From: Akkermansia muciniphila
GTDB lineage: Bacteria; Verrucomicrobiota; Verrucomicrobiia; Limisphaerales; SIBE01
Reading direction: 5' to 3'
DNA length: 64,000 nt
Assembly (NCBI GenBank): GCA_945861765.1
Contig: CAMAWP010000001.1
Span: 1 to 64,000 of the forward strand
A program made the position numbers and the translations under genes. Shown one piece after another: positions 1 to 7,483 of the stretch (the stretch's first letter is position 1; every line of letters starts with the position of its first letter). The notes under the pieces are model-generated. The model was not told where the DNA came from, did no database searches, and saw only the letters and a program-made list of their open reading frames with translations.

Positions 1-198
1 GTCTTTCATGTGCAAGACGCGGCGGGCTTGAAGCCTGATTGGTTGTTCGGAGCCAGCGCGGTCGGTATCGCTGCGGGGACTTCGACGCCCGACGCAGTGA
101 TTGACGAAGTTGAGGAGCGGCTGGAAGCATTCGCTCGTGAGGCCGGAGAATGCGACACGCAACTGACCCGCCCCTTAAGTTTGCTGGCTACTTCATAG
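1..198 (+). CDS. ispH: IspH (HMBPP reductase), C-terminal fragment
   Basis: This is the last 65 codons of a gene that begins before the window. The reading frame is open from base 1 and ends at TAG (196-198). The peptide has the typical C-terminal pattern of 4-hydroxy-3-methylbut-2-enyl diphosphate reductase: a conserved H near the start, then LKPDWLFG, then VGIAAGTSTPDAVIDEV, which matches the family block VGVTAGASTP..IIDEV. IspH is the Fe-S enzyme of the last MEP-pathway step, making IPP and DMAPP. The catalytic cysteines lie upstream and cannot be checked. The internal GTG at 10 is not a real start. Confidence 0.85.
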   Translation, partial: VFHVQDAAGLKPDWLFGASAVGIAAGTSTPDAVIDEVEERLEAFAREAGECDTQLTRPLSLLATS

Positions 199-254
199 GA
201 ATTTCCAAAACTCTGGATGCGGTCCGCCAGATTGGCTGCTACGTTCCGAGAACT

Positions 255-1376
255 ATGAAACAATTTAGCGTCATTTTCCTCTTGGCATCGGCGGTAGCTC
301 TAGCTCAGACACCTCGTCAGAACATTTTGGTTTCACCTGAAGTGCAGACAGATCGGCGCGTGACGTTCCGCGTTCATGCGCCCAAAGCTTTGGAAGTGGG
401 CCTTTTCGGTGACTGGATGGCTCCGGGAACATTGCAGAATATGGCCCGGGACGACCAAGGCGTTTGGAGCGTGACCACTGCCCCCCTCGATCCCGGTATT
501 GCCATCTATACCATCACCATTGATGGCATCACAGTTCCCGATCCGGTGAACCCTCGGTTGAAAGTGCGAGCGCGAACCTCGGCGAGTCTGGTCGATGTGC
601 CAGGCAATCCTCCAGAACTATGGCAACTCCGCGACGTGCCTCACGGAACGATCGAAATAAATTGGGGGAAATCCAAAGTCATCGGAGATACACGCGCCCA
701 CTACGTTTATACTCCGCCGAGTTATGCTGAGAATCCATCCATTCGTTATCCGGTTCTGTATCTTCTCCACGGCAATAATGATACCGCCGCAGGCTGGACC
801 GACGTGGGCAAAGCCAACTTCATCCTCGACAATCTGCTGGCTGAAAAGAAAGCCGTGCCCATGATCATCGTCATGCCCTGGGGTCACGCCGTTCCCTACG
901 ATGGCCCGCAGACCAACAACACTGACACGTTCGAGCGCTACCTGATCGAGGATGTCATTCCGCAAATCGAGACGAAATATCGCGTTGTGTCCGGCCGAGA
1001 CTATCGAGCCATCGTCGGACTCTCGATGGGTGGCGTGCAAGCGCTTAAGGTCGGGCTGACTCACCTCGACCTTTTCAGTGCGGTGGGCGCGTTCAGCTCA
1101 GCAGTGCCCGGTAATTTCGAAAACCGCTTTAAAACTTTGCTCGATAATCCCGCACAAACTAACAAGAAGCTTAAGCTGCTCTGGATCGGCTGTGGCTTGC
1201 AAGATTCGGCGTTCGAGCGAAACCGGCAGCTTGTGGATCTTCTCGCTTCACGCAGAATCGGCTTTAGCTTCCTCGCCACCGAGGGCCGCCACAATTACGC
1301 GATCTGGCGGCGTTATCTCGCGGAAGTTGCTCCCCTTTTGTTCCGCGCGGATACCGCATCGGACTCGAAGCCTTGA
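255..1376 (+). CDS. Secreted CE1-type esterase with N-terminal E-set domain
   Basis: A 373-residue protein. The ATG at 255 is chosen because it begins a good signal peptide (MKQFSVIFLLASAVALAQ); the frame extends upstream to 150 but that part overlaps ispH. Residues about 25-125 look like an early-set/carbohydrate-binding-like beta domain (RVTFRVHAPKA..VGLFGDW). Residues about 145-370 form an alpha/beta-hydrolase of the esterase D/feruloyl esterase type (CE1), with YPVLYLLHGNNDTAAGW, the nucleophile elbow GLSMGG near residue 257 and a late catalytic His in EGRHNYAIW near residue 345. It probably deacylates plant or microbial polysaccharides outside the cytoplasm. The exact substrate is not visible. 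It stands alone on the plus strand. Confidence 0.85.
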   Translation: MKQFSVIFLLASAVALAQTPRQNILVSPEVQTDRRVTFRVHAPKALEVGLFGDWMAPGTLQNMARDDQGVWSVTTAPLDPGIAIYTITIDGITVPDPVNPRLKVRARTSASLVDVPGNPPELWQLRDVPHGTIEINWGKSKVIGDTRAHYVYTPPSYAENPSIRYPVLYLLHGNNDTAAGWTDVGKANFILDNLLAEKKAVPMIIVMPWGHAVPYDGPQTNNTDTFERYLIEDVIPQIETKYRVVSGRDYRAIVGLSMGGVQALKVGLTHLDLFSAVGAFSSAVPGNFENRFKTLLDNPAQTNKKLKLLWIGCGLQDSAFERNRQLVDLLASRRIGFSFLATEGRHNYAIWRRYLAEVAPLLFRADTASDSKP

Positions 1377-1562
1377 TCCGACACTTGGGGTCAGCGCGGT
1401 GCAACTGCGCGACCAGATGACTGAAGCGCCCACCGCGACGAACCGCAGAGGCGAACAAATCGATACAACACTACAATCTCGATTGACTCGGCGCTGTGCG
1501 TGAGATGGTCCGGTTCAAGTCGCTTCTTGCAGCGAGTTCTCGATTGCGTTACCACTTTCACG

Positions 1563-2240
1563 ATGAAACGCCTGTCTTTAATCTCACTCGTTGTTTTTTT
1601 AATCATCGCGCCTTGGCGAGTGGCCTTCAGCGCAGAGACTGAGCACAACTATTCCAAGTGGGAGAAGAACATTGCCGAGTATGAGCAAGTGGACCGCACC
1701 AATTCACCGCCCACTGGAGGGGTCCTCTTCATCGGCTCCTCCACAATTGTCAGATGGAAGACGTTGGCGCGGGATTTTCCGGATCATCGCGTGATTAATC
1801 GCGGGTTCGGCGGATCCGAAATCGTAGATGCCACCCATTTTGCTGAGCGCATTATCTTCCCGTATAAACCGCGGATGGTCTTTCTCCGATCGGGTGGCAA
1901 CGACCTCAACGCGGGGAAATCGGCGGAACAGGTCTTTGCGGACTACAAGGAGTTCGTGGCGAAAATCCATTCGAAGCTACCCGAGACGGAGATTGTTTTC
2001 ATCTCGCTAAGCCCCAGCCTCGCACGGTGGAAACAGGCCGGCCGAGAGAAGGCGGTCAACACGATGGTCCAAGGATTCATCAAGAAGACGCCGCATGTGA
2101 AATACATTGAAACCTACCCGATGGTGCTCGGCTCAGACGGCCAGCCCCGCGCGGAGCTTTTCGTCGCCGACAAACTCCACTTCAATGACGAAGGCTACAA
2201 GTTGCTGATCGAGCGCGTGCGTCCCTTCCTGCCAAAATAG
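1563..2240 (+). CDS. Secreted SGNH/GDSL-family hydrolase
   Basis: A 225-residue protein. Start 1563 is chosen because it opens a signal peptide (MKRLSLISLVVFLIIAPWRVAFSA); the frame continues upstream without signal. The SGNH blocks are all present: FIGSSTI with the nucleophile Ser (block I, about residue 59), the Gly of NRGFGGSE (block II), the Asn of RSGGNDL (block III) and DKLHFNDEGY (block V, catalytic Asp/His near residue 205). This is the GDSL-like acylhydrolase type common in secreted carbohydrate esterases. A role in deacetylation next to the upstream esterase is a guess. It converges on the minus-strand gene that ends at 2323. Confidence 0.85.
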   Translation: MKRLSLISLVVFLIIAPWRVAFSAETEHNYSKWEKNIAEYEQVDRTNSPPTGGVLFIGSSTIVRWKTLARDFPDHRVINRGFGGSEIVDATHFAERIIFPYKPRMVFLRSGGNDLNAGKSAEQVFADYKEFVAKIHSKLPETEIVFISLSPSLARWKQAGREKAVNTMVQGFIKKTPHVKYIETYPMVLGSDGQPRAELFVADKLHFNDEGYKLLIERVRPFLPK

Positions 2241-2322
2241 TTGAGGCATTTCAGGGCATGCTGATTGCCCATTCACGAGAAATGCGGTCCACGGCGTCGC
2301 GGTTGACGTCGTCATGCCTCGA

Positions 2323-4527
2323 TCAATGTTCAAGCCGCCGCCTTTCTCCGGAGCCACCGAGGTCAACGAGCGCGTCGAGCCTTCGGCTGACCTGAAAGAT
2401 CGCAAGACACTCTTGGGCTTCCGCCGGATCATTTAAGCAAAGCGCACCTTCAAAAATTTTCGCCACGGGTTCACCTTGAAGCTGGAGAGGAAAGCGCTGA
2501 CTCAGAGAACGCGAGTAAGCCGCGAGATCATCAAAGCCCTCCTCACGCGCCATGGCGCGGCTGACGAGACGAAACAGTCCACAGCCTCCAGGACAAGCGT
2601 GCTTCATCAGCTCCGCCGTTAATCGCCCCATCGTGTAACGCGGATTGATTTCGACGATTGGCTTGAGGCGACAATTGCCCTCGGGCGTACGATAGACAAA
2701 TGCATCGATGCCGATCGGCCCGAGATAGCCGACCTGTTGGAGTTCAGCTTCGAGCAGAGAAAAGATGTCGGCATAGAGGCGCTGAAGCCGGCTCGCAATG
2801 TCGCCAGGCTCGATGAAGAGCGCGGCCACGTTCGTTGGAATCCGTCGGTCGTGATTCGGCGCTGTCCAATTGGCTCGAAACTGGCCTTTGGGGTCGTTGA
2901 TCAAGCCTGTGTAGCCGCTGAGTTTCAAACCGCGGGACGTCATCTCTAGCTGGACGGAGAAATCCAGCTCGCGTTCAAGCCACGGTTCGACGACGAGGCG
3001 CCGCCCGTTATGCACAGCGTGGGCGATCCAACGCCGCTGCGCGTCCAGGAGCTTCGGTTCCCACAGGCGAATCGCGTTGTGGCCCGCGAGTCCGAGAGCT
3101 TCCTTGACCACGATCTTGTGATGGCCGCGCCGACGAATGGCTTCAATCGCCCCGAGCGCGCTGTCGAGATCATCCACCGCGACGCCCGCCTCGTGTTCGG
3201 TACAAAGCCAGGATTCAACAGGAGCCGACGTGAGAAGGCTCTGACTTGGTTCTCGGGAAACCTGAGCCTCGTCACCTCTGCGGCACCGCGATAACATGCT
3301 TCGTAGTAACCCGGCGCTCCAAGCCTTGGAGTAGAGCCGCGCAATGTTTTCATTGAAGCGCTGGTTCGCAGCTCGCTCCTCGCCGGTCACGTTCGCAAAG
3401 AGCGGTTCGAGCAATTCGATGCTGTCAGGCCCCCAGGCCCACGGACGCAAGCTGCCGATCTTCCGTTCACTTAAGGGACTCGCCGGATCGATTGCTTGCC
3501 CCTTCAGTTCAACGAACTCTGGTAGGGCGAAACCGGCTTGCTTGATGCCACTCAGGAATTCCACCGACGGACGCTTCGTCAACAGCACGATGTCATCTTG
3601 TTGGCAAAGGAACTGCGGCAAGTTAGCGAGATCTTTGGCGAGCGCCACCTGGTGCTTCACCGGCGTGAAGGCCCTGCCCTGGGCAATGCGTCCTTCGGAG
3701 AACGGATTGAAAACAAAGACGCTGGGAGTGCGGCCCTTGGATTGAGAATAGACATTCAACTCGGCGATGAACCCCGGATCGAGTCCCGCCGCGAGCCGGC
3801 CTTCGATGTTCAGTTTGATTCCCTTGGCCCGTTGAGGGGAAAGCGGGAATTTCAATTGCCGACAAAACGCCTCCCAATCGCTCTCGTGCGGCTTCTTCCA
3901 GCGGCGAAACCATTTCAAGCCATAGGCGACGTGCCTGATTTCGTCCCGGTAAATCTGTTCGAGCAAACGGGCTGTGTCGGCATCGCCGACCGCCTCGAAT
4001 CCTTGGGCGAAGTAGCGACAGAAATCGAGGTTCGCCTGCTCGAACGTCAGGCTCAGTGCCGCCACATAATCCATGGGATTTTCCATCGTAGAGACAGAGC
4101 GCCAGAAATAGCCGCTGACGGGAAGCTCGCCGAAGTGAACACCGCACTCCCGCATGCGCTCGATATAGAGTCGCGTGTGAATCTGTTCGTCTTTTAGAGT
4201 CTGCAGAACACCGCGGCGGAACGCGGTTGGCGCCTCGGGAAAGCGCAAGAGCACCAAGGCCATCAACTCGGTGGCGAGCAGCTCATGGTTGCCAAAGAAG
4301 TGCAGCAACCGACCGCGCTCACGCTGCTGTTCGAGGCGGCGCAAGCCGGGAAAGCCGGACTGACCAGAACCCGGCGGCTTGAAAAGCAACTCGGGTGGAC
4401 GACCGGGGGCGCCAGGCGTGACCAAGGGCGATCCTGGCCGAGCATCCGTAAGAACGTCCGGGCACCGGAGCTTTTCCTCCAGGGTCGTGGCGAACAAAAC
4501 CTGCTCGGCAAAATCTCTAAGTTCCAT
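2323..4527 (-). CDS. DUF455 ferritin-like protein fused to ATP-grasp ligase
   Basis: A 734-residue two-part protein. Residues about 60-240 are a DUF455/MiaE-like ferritin four-helix domain, with metal-ligand patterns HELLATEL, KDEQIHTRLY and YRDEIRHVAYG. Residues about 290-400 look like a pre-ATP-grasp region. Residues about 460-690 are an ATP-grasp fold with VVKEALGLAGHNAIRL (nucleotide-binding Lys), VVEPWLERELDFSVQ and the Mg-binding EINPRYTMGRLTAEL. The ferritin part suggests diiron oxidation or hydroxylation, the ATP-grasp part carboxylate-amine ligation; the substrate is unknown. It is transcribed alone, divergently from rpmI. Start 4527 leaves a 233-bp divergent promoter region. Confidence 0.75.
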   Translation of the reverse strand: MELRDFAEQVLFATTLEEKLRCPDVLTDARPGSPLVTPGAPGRPPELLFKPPGSGQSGFPGLRRLEQQRERGRLLHFFGNHELLATELMALVLLRFPEAPTAFRRGVLQTLKDEQIHTRLYIERMRECGVHFGELPVSGYFWRSVSTMENPMDYVAALSLTFEQANLDFCRYFAQGFEAVGDADTARLLEQIYRDEIRHVAYGLKWFRRWKKPHESDWEAFCRQLKFPLSPQRAKGIKLNIEGRLAAGLDPGFIAELNVYSQSKGRTPSVFVFNPFSEGRIAQGRAFTPVKHQVALAKDLANLPQFLCQQDDIVLLTKRPSVEFLSGIKQAGFALPEFVELKGQAIDPASPLSERKIGSLRPWAWGPDSIELLEPLFANVTGEERAANQRFNENIARLYSKAWSAGLLRSMLSRCRRGDEAQVSREPSQSLLTSAPVESWLCTEHEAGVAVDDLDSALGAIEAIRRRGHHKIVVKEALGLAGHNAIRLWEPKLLDAQRRWIAHAVHNGRRLVVEPWLERELDFSVQLEMTSRGLKLSGYTGLINDPKGQFRANWTAPNHDRRIPTNVAALFIEPGDIASRLQRLYADIFSLLEAELQQVGYLGPIGIDAFVYRTPEGNCRLKPIVEINPRYTMGRLTAELMKHACPGGCGLFRLVSRAMAREEGFDDLAAYSRSLSQRFPLQLQGEPVAKIFEGALCLNDPAEAQECLAIFQVSRRLDALVDLGGSGERRRLEH

Positions 4528-4701
4528 TGGCTCAAGCTGCCTACCGGTCGGCGGCCAGAGTTGGCGGCCCGCAATTCAGAAAGCCTCGGCAAACCGGCAA
4601 GCATCCCTTCCGCTTCAGTTTTCGCGCCACTCGGGACGCTTTGATCCTCATGCAGCCACACCATAACCAGGGTTGCTCGACGGAATCACGGAAAATACCG
4701 C

Positions 4702-4730
4702 TTGATTCCTCCCGGTGCTAACTCTATATT
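4702..4730 (+). promoter_or_regulatory. Sigma-70-type promoter for rpmI-rplT
   Basis: TTGATT (4702-4707) and TATATT (4725-4730) are separated by exactly 17 bp. This matches the -35/-10 consensus well and lies 30 bp before the rpmI ATG, so the leader would be only about 25 nt, with GAAAG as the ribosome-binding site. There is no room for an L20-type leader, and infC, usually upstream of rpmI, is absent here. Confidence 0.6.
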
Positions 4731-4760
4731 GCGCGCTCTTTTTGAAAGAAAGTATATTTT

Positions 4761-4970
4761 ATGCGTCGCCCTAAAGGTATTAAAACACGTAAAGCTGTGG
4801 CCAAACGGTTCAAGATCACGGGAACTGGCAAAGTAATGCGATCCCGTGCTGGCAAGCGCCACTTGCTCGCGTCGAAAAGCCCCAAGCGGCGTCGATCTCT
4901 TGGCACATCCAAGCAGGTGGATAAGACCGATACCTACCGAATTACCCAGAACCTTCCCTTCAGTCACTAG
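4761..4970 (+). CDS. rpmI: 50S ribosomal protein L35
   Basis: A 69-residue, strongly basic protein with the L35 signature KGIKTRKAVAKRFKITGTGK, followed by SRAGKRHLL and a terminal LPF. The length is close to the usual 64-66. It belongs to the large ribosomal subunit. It is followed 49 bp later by rplT, the standard pair, but infC is missing from its usual place immediately upstream; the neighbour there is a divergent ferritin/ATP-grasp gene. The ATG is preceded by GAAAG at a sensible distance. Confidence 0.95.
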   Translation: MRRPKGIKTRKAVAKRFKITGTGKVMRSRAGKRHLLASKSPKRRRSLGTSKQVDKTDTYRITQNLPFSH

Positions 4971-5019
4971 ACACGGGTCGGCATTCACGTTTCTAACGAT
5001 CTAACCATTTTACCAATCC

Positions 5020-5391
5020 ATGCGCGTTACTAATGCTCCCGCTTCCCGCAAGCGCCGCAACCGGACAATCAAAGCCGCCAAAGGCTTTCGGCTGCGTCGT
5101 TCAAAACTTTACCGCTATGCCGCTGATGCTTTAGATCACGGTCGGCAGTACGCCTTTCGTGATCGTAAGACCAAAAAGCGCAACTACCGCGCGCTCTGGC
5201 AAATTCGCATCAATGCTGCCGCCCGAGCTGCCGGCACTACTTATAGCCGGTTCATAGAAGGCCTGAAAGCAGCCCATGTGGCGTTGGACCGAAAGGTCCT
5301 CGCCGACCTCGCCGCGACGGATGCGTCGGCTTTTGGCGAACTCGTCCGTATCGCCTCGGAGGCGTTGAAGACGAAGGCCGCGAAAGCCTGA
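5020..5391 (+). CDS. rplT: 50S ribosomal protein L20
   Basis: A 123-residue basic protein with L20 blocks: ASRKRRNRTIKAAKGFRLRRS, YAFRDRKTKKRNYRALWQIRINAAAR and YSRFIEGLKAA. L20 binds 23S rRNA early in 50S assembly and in many bacteria represses its own operon. The N-terminus MRVTNAPASRKRR is typical. It is downstream of rpmI in the same unit and upstream of pheS, separated from it by a terminator-like hairpin. Confidence 0.95.
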   Translation: MRVTNAPASRKRRNRTIKAAKGFRLRRSKLYRYAADALDHGRQYAFRDRKTKKRNYRALWQIRINAAARAAGTTYSRFIEGLKAAHVALDRKVLADLAATDASAFGELVRIASEALKTKAAKA

Positions 5392-5419
5392 TCGCAAAAG
5401 AGATTTTGATTTCAACACC

Positions 5420-5457
5420 ACGGGCGACCTCACATGGGGCCGTCCGTTTTTGTTTTT
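5420..5457 (+). terminator. Terminator-like hairpin between rplT and pheS (possible attenuator)
   Basis: The arm ACGGGCGACC (5420-5429) can pair with GGCCGTCCGT (5438-5447), with one G-U pair and one A-C mismatch and an 8-nt loop. A T tract follows (TTTTTGTTTTT, 5447-5457) and runs straight into the pheS ATG at 5458. The shape is that of an intrinsic terminator. As pheS has no other visible promoter, it could work as an attenuator. No Phe-rich leader peptide was recognised. Confidence 0.5.
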
Positions 5458-6462
5458 ATGTCCTTCACAGACCAAATCGAACCGCTGAAGCAATCGGCTC
5501 TCACAGAACTGCGGGTAGCGTCCGACCTCGTGATGCTTGAGCAAGCTCGGGTGGATTACGTGGGTGTCCACGGGAAGCTTACCTCTCTGCTGAAGCAACT
5601 GGGATCTCTGCCGAAAGAGGAGCGGCCCGCTGCTGGCAAACTTCTGAACCAAGCCAAAGTCGAGCTGGAACATTCCTTGGCCGAACGCCGAATCGAACTC
5701 GAGCTCAAAGCCGCTTTACCCAAAGAGCCGACCGATTTTACGCTGCCCGGACGCAGGCCAGCACTCGGCAAGCTTCATCCACTCACGCAAGTGACCGAAG
5801 ATATCGTCCGCAGCTTCCGCAAGATCGGCTTCGTAGTGGCCGATGGGCCGGAAGTTGAAAACGAATATCATTGTTTCGACGCGCTTAACACGCCGGCGGA
5901 TCATCCGGCCCGCGATGCTCAAGATACGTTTTACCTGAGCATACCCAACAAAGCATTGCTCCGGACCCACACATCTTCCGTGCAAATCCGGGTCATGGAA
6001 AAACAGCAGCCGCCGATTCGCATTATTGTTCCCGGGCGCGTCTATCGTCGAGATAACGCGGATGCCACTCACAATCCGACGTTCCAGCAGATCGAAGGTC
6101 TCTATGTGGACAAAGGCGTCACGGTCGGGGATTTGAAAGGCACCGTTGAATTTGTTTTCAAGGAGTTGCTTGGCGCGGACGTGAAGATTCGGTTCCGTCC
6201 TCATTATTTCAGCTACACGGAGCCGAGCTTTGAGATCGATTTCTCAAGCGCGCTTGTGAAAAAGATGGGCAAGGATTGGCTTGAGATCGCGGGCTGCGGC
6301 ATGGTGCATCCACAGGTGTTTGAAACCGTCGGCTACGATCCTGAAGTCTGGACCGGTTGGGCCTTCGGCTTCGGAATCGAGCGCATCGCCATGATCCGTT
6401 ATGGGATCAACGATATACGTCTTTTTTACGAGAATGACGTGAGGTTCTTGAGGCAATTTTAA
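5458..6462 (+). CDS. pheS: Phenylalanyl-tRNA synthetase alpha subunit
   Basis: A 334-residue class II aminoacyl-tRNA synthetase subunit that charges tRNA-Phe as an alpha2-beta2 complex with PheT. Residues 1-90 are the N-terminal coiled coil. Motif 2 is PGRVYRRDNADATHNPTFQQ and motif 3 is GWAFGFGIERIAMIRYGI; the catalytic core also shows DGPEVENEYHCFDALN. Start 5458 (MSFTDQIEPL) fits family N-termini better than the in-frame ATG at 5434, which lies in the loop of the preceding hairpin. Neither start has a clear Shine-Dalgarno. Unusually, pheT does not follow directly: two ORFs intervene. Confidence 0.93.
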   Translation: MSFTDQIEPLKQSALTELRVASDLVMLEQARVDYVGVHGKLTSLLKQLGSLPKEERPAAGKLLNQAKVELEHSLAERRIELELKAALPKEPTDFTLPGRRPALGKLHPLTQVTEDIVRSFRKIGFVVADGPEVENEYHCFDALNTPADHPARDAQDTFYLSIPNKALLRTHTSSVQIRVMEKQQPPIRIIVPGRVYRRDNADATHNPTFQQIEGLYVDKGVTVGDLKGTVEFVFKELLGADVKIRFRPHYFSYTEPSFEIDFSSALVKKMGKDWLEIAGCGMVHPQVFETVGYDPEVWTGWAFGFGIERIAMIRYGINDIRLFYENDVRFLRQF

Positions 6463-6552
6463 CTGATTTCAATTGATCGATTGAAGAATTGGCCAGCCGG
6501 TTCGCCATGCCTGAGTTCGAAGTCCAGGATGGAATGAGCTAGACTCTGATAC

Positions 6553-6756
6553 ATGAGCACTTTGCCTGAATCCCACGCCCCGCGCAGCGGCGAAGCGGTG
6601 GAAGAAGCCCCGCAGGCGGCGCATTACGAGCGCAAGCAACAATGGAAGCAACTTCCCGGCAACCGCTACACCGCCGAGCAATTGCGGCGAATGGCCGAGC
6701 ACATGGGACCGTTCACGATCGTCGAACAGGAGCCGGACGTGATGCATCTGGACTGA
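6553..6756 (+). CDS. Small protein preceding nucleotidyltransferase, possible antitoxin-like partner
   Basis: A 67-residue protein, acidic and Pro/Glu-rich in the first half (PESHAPRSGEAVEEAPQ), with a more ordered second half (PGNRYTAEQLRRMAEHMGPFTIVEQEPD). No family was recognised. Its TGA is separated by one base from the ATG of the next gene (TGATATG), so the two are almost certainly translationally coupled. A small ORF tightly linked to a minimal nucleotidyltransferase recalls MNT/AbiE-type toxin-antitoxin layouts, but that reading is inference. Confidence 0.6.
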   Translation: MSTLPESHAPRSGEAVEEAPQAAHYERKQQWKQLPGNRYTAEQLRRMAEHMGPFTIVEQEPDVMHLD

Positions 6757-6757
6757 T

Positions 6758-7477
6758 ATGACTCTCCCAAAGATTTACGACTGGGAACGGGTTCGCCTGG
6801 CGATCAAGCAACTCCACGAAACTTTCCCGGGCTTTCTGGAAACCGTCGTGCTGGTCGGCGGCGGCGCGGCGTGGTTTTACCGCGAGACCCTCCGGCGGTG
6901 GAACGACCCGGACTTTCAAGTGCCGCTCTGGACAGCCGCCGAGCAGGACGATTGGCTCAGTAAGGACGTGGATTTCATGGGCCTCAAGGTCACCGAAGCC
7001 GCAGACTTGCTGAGTGCCACGTTTGACGAGACCACGCACACGTTTCACTACGAGGGGTTAGAAATTGACTTCCTCGAAGCAGGCCTCCAGATATTTCCGG
7101 ACACAGCACTTCAGACCGCACGCCTGGTGCAACTGTCAGACTTTGCATTTAACGTGGTCGAAGCCTCACTGCTGTTCGCGGAAAAGACGGCGCTGATGCG
7201 AGCAAAAAAAGATCGTCCCCAGGACAAACTGCACCGACAGTTACTCTCGGAGTTTCTAAAGTGTGAATTCTGTCGTCAGGCCGAACATCCTGCCAGCCTC
7301 CGCCCCAGCCGCTGGATCGGCCGGGCTCGCGCCGTGAAGACCGCAGATTTCGAGTTCTTTGAAAATGACCCACGCATATCGCGCCGACTGATTCCTGCTA
7401 TCGCTGCTGTGCAGGCGAACGAGCAGCGCGCCTTGAAACATTGGGCCAAACATCATCTGCCCGGTTATACCGAATAA
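6758..7477 (+). CDS. Nucleotidyltransferase-fold protein
   Basis: A 239-residue protein with the sequence marks of the polymerase-beta-like nucleotidyltransferase fold: the helical-turn GG motif in VVLVGGGAAWFYRE (about residues 29-42), the acidic pair in SKDVDFMG (about residues 68-75) and a third acidic strand LEIDFLEAG (about residues 97-105). The C-terminal half is helical and basic (EKTALMRAKKDRPQDKLHRQLL). Family members transfer NMPs to RNA, protein or antibiotics, and many are toxins of two-gene modules. It sits between pheS and pheT, coupled to the preceding 67-residue ORF. The target is unknown. Confidence 0.6.
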   Translation: MTLPKIYDWERVRLAIKQLHETFPGFLETVVLVGGGAAWFYRETLRRWNDPDFQVPLWTAAEQDDWLSKDVDFMGLKVTEAADLLSATFDETTHTFHYEGLEIDFLEAGLQIFPDTALQTARLVQLSDFAFNVVEASLLFAEKTALMRAKKDRPQDKLHRQLLSEFLKCEFCRQAEHPASLRPSRWIGRARAVKTADFEFFENDPRISRRLIPAIAAVQANEQRALKHWAKHHLPGYTE

Positions 7478-7483
7478 TTTCCC

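Noticed and set aside
3538..4197. Long antisense ORF opposite the ferritin/ATP-grasp gene
   Set aside because: A shadow of the clearly conserved minus-strand protein; no independent signal.
5131..5673. Minus-strand ORF of 180 codons opposite rplT and pheS
   Set aside because: Overlaps two certain genes and contains no domain.
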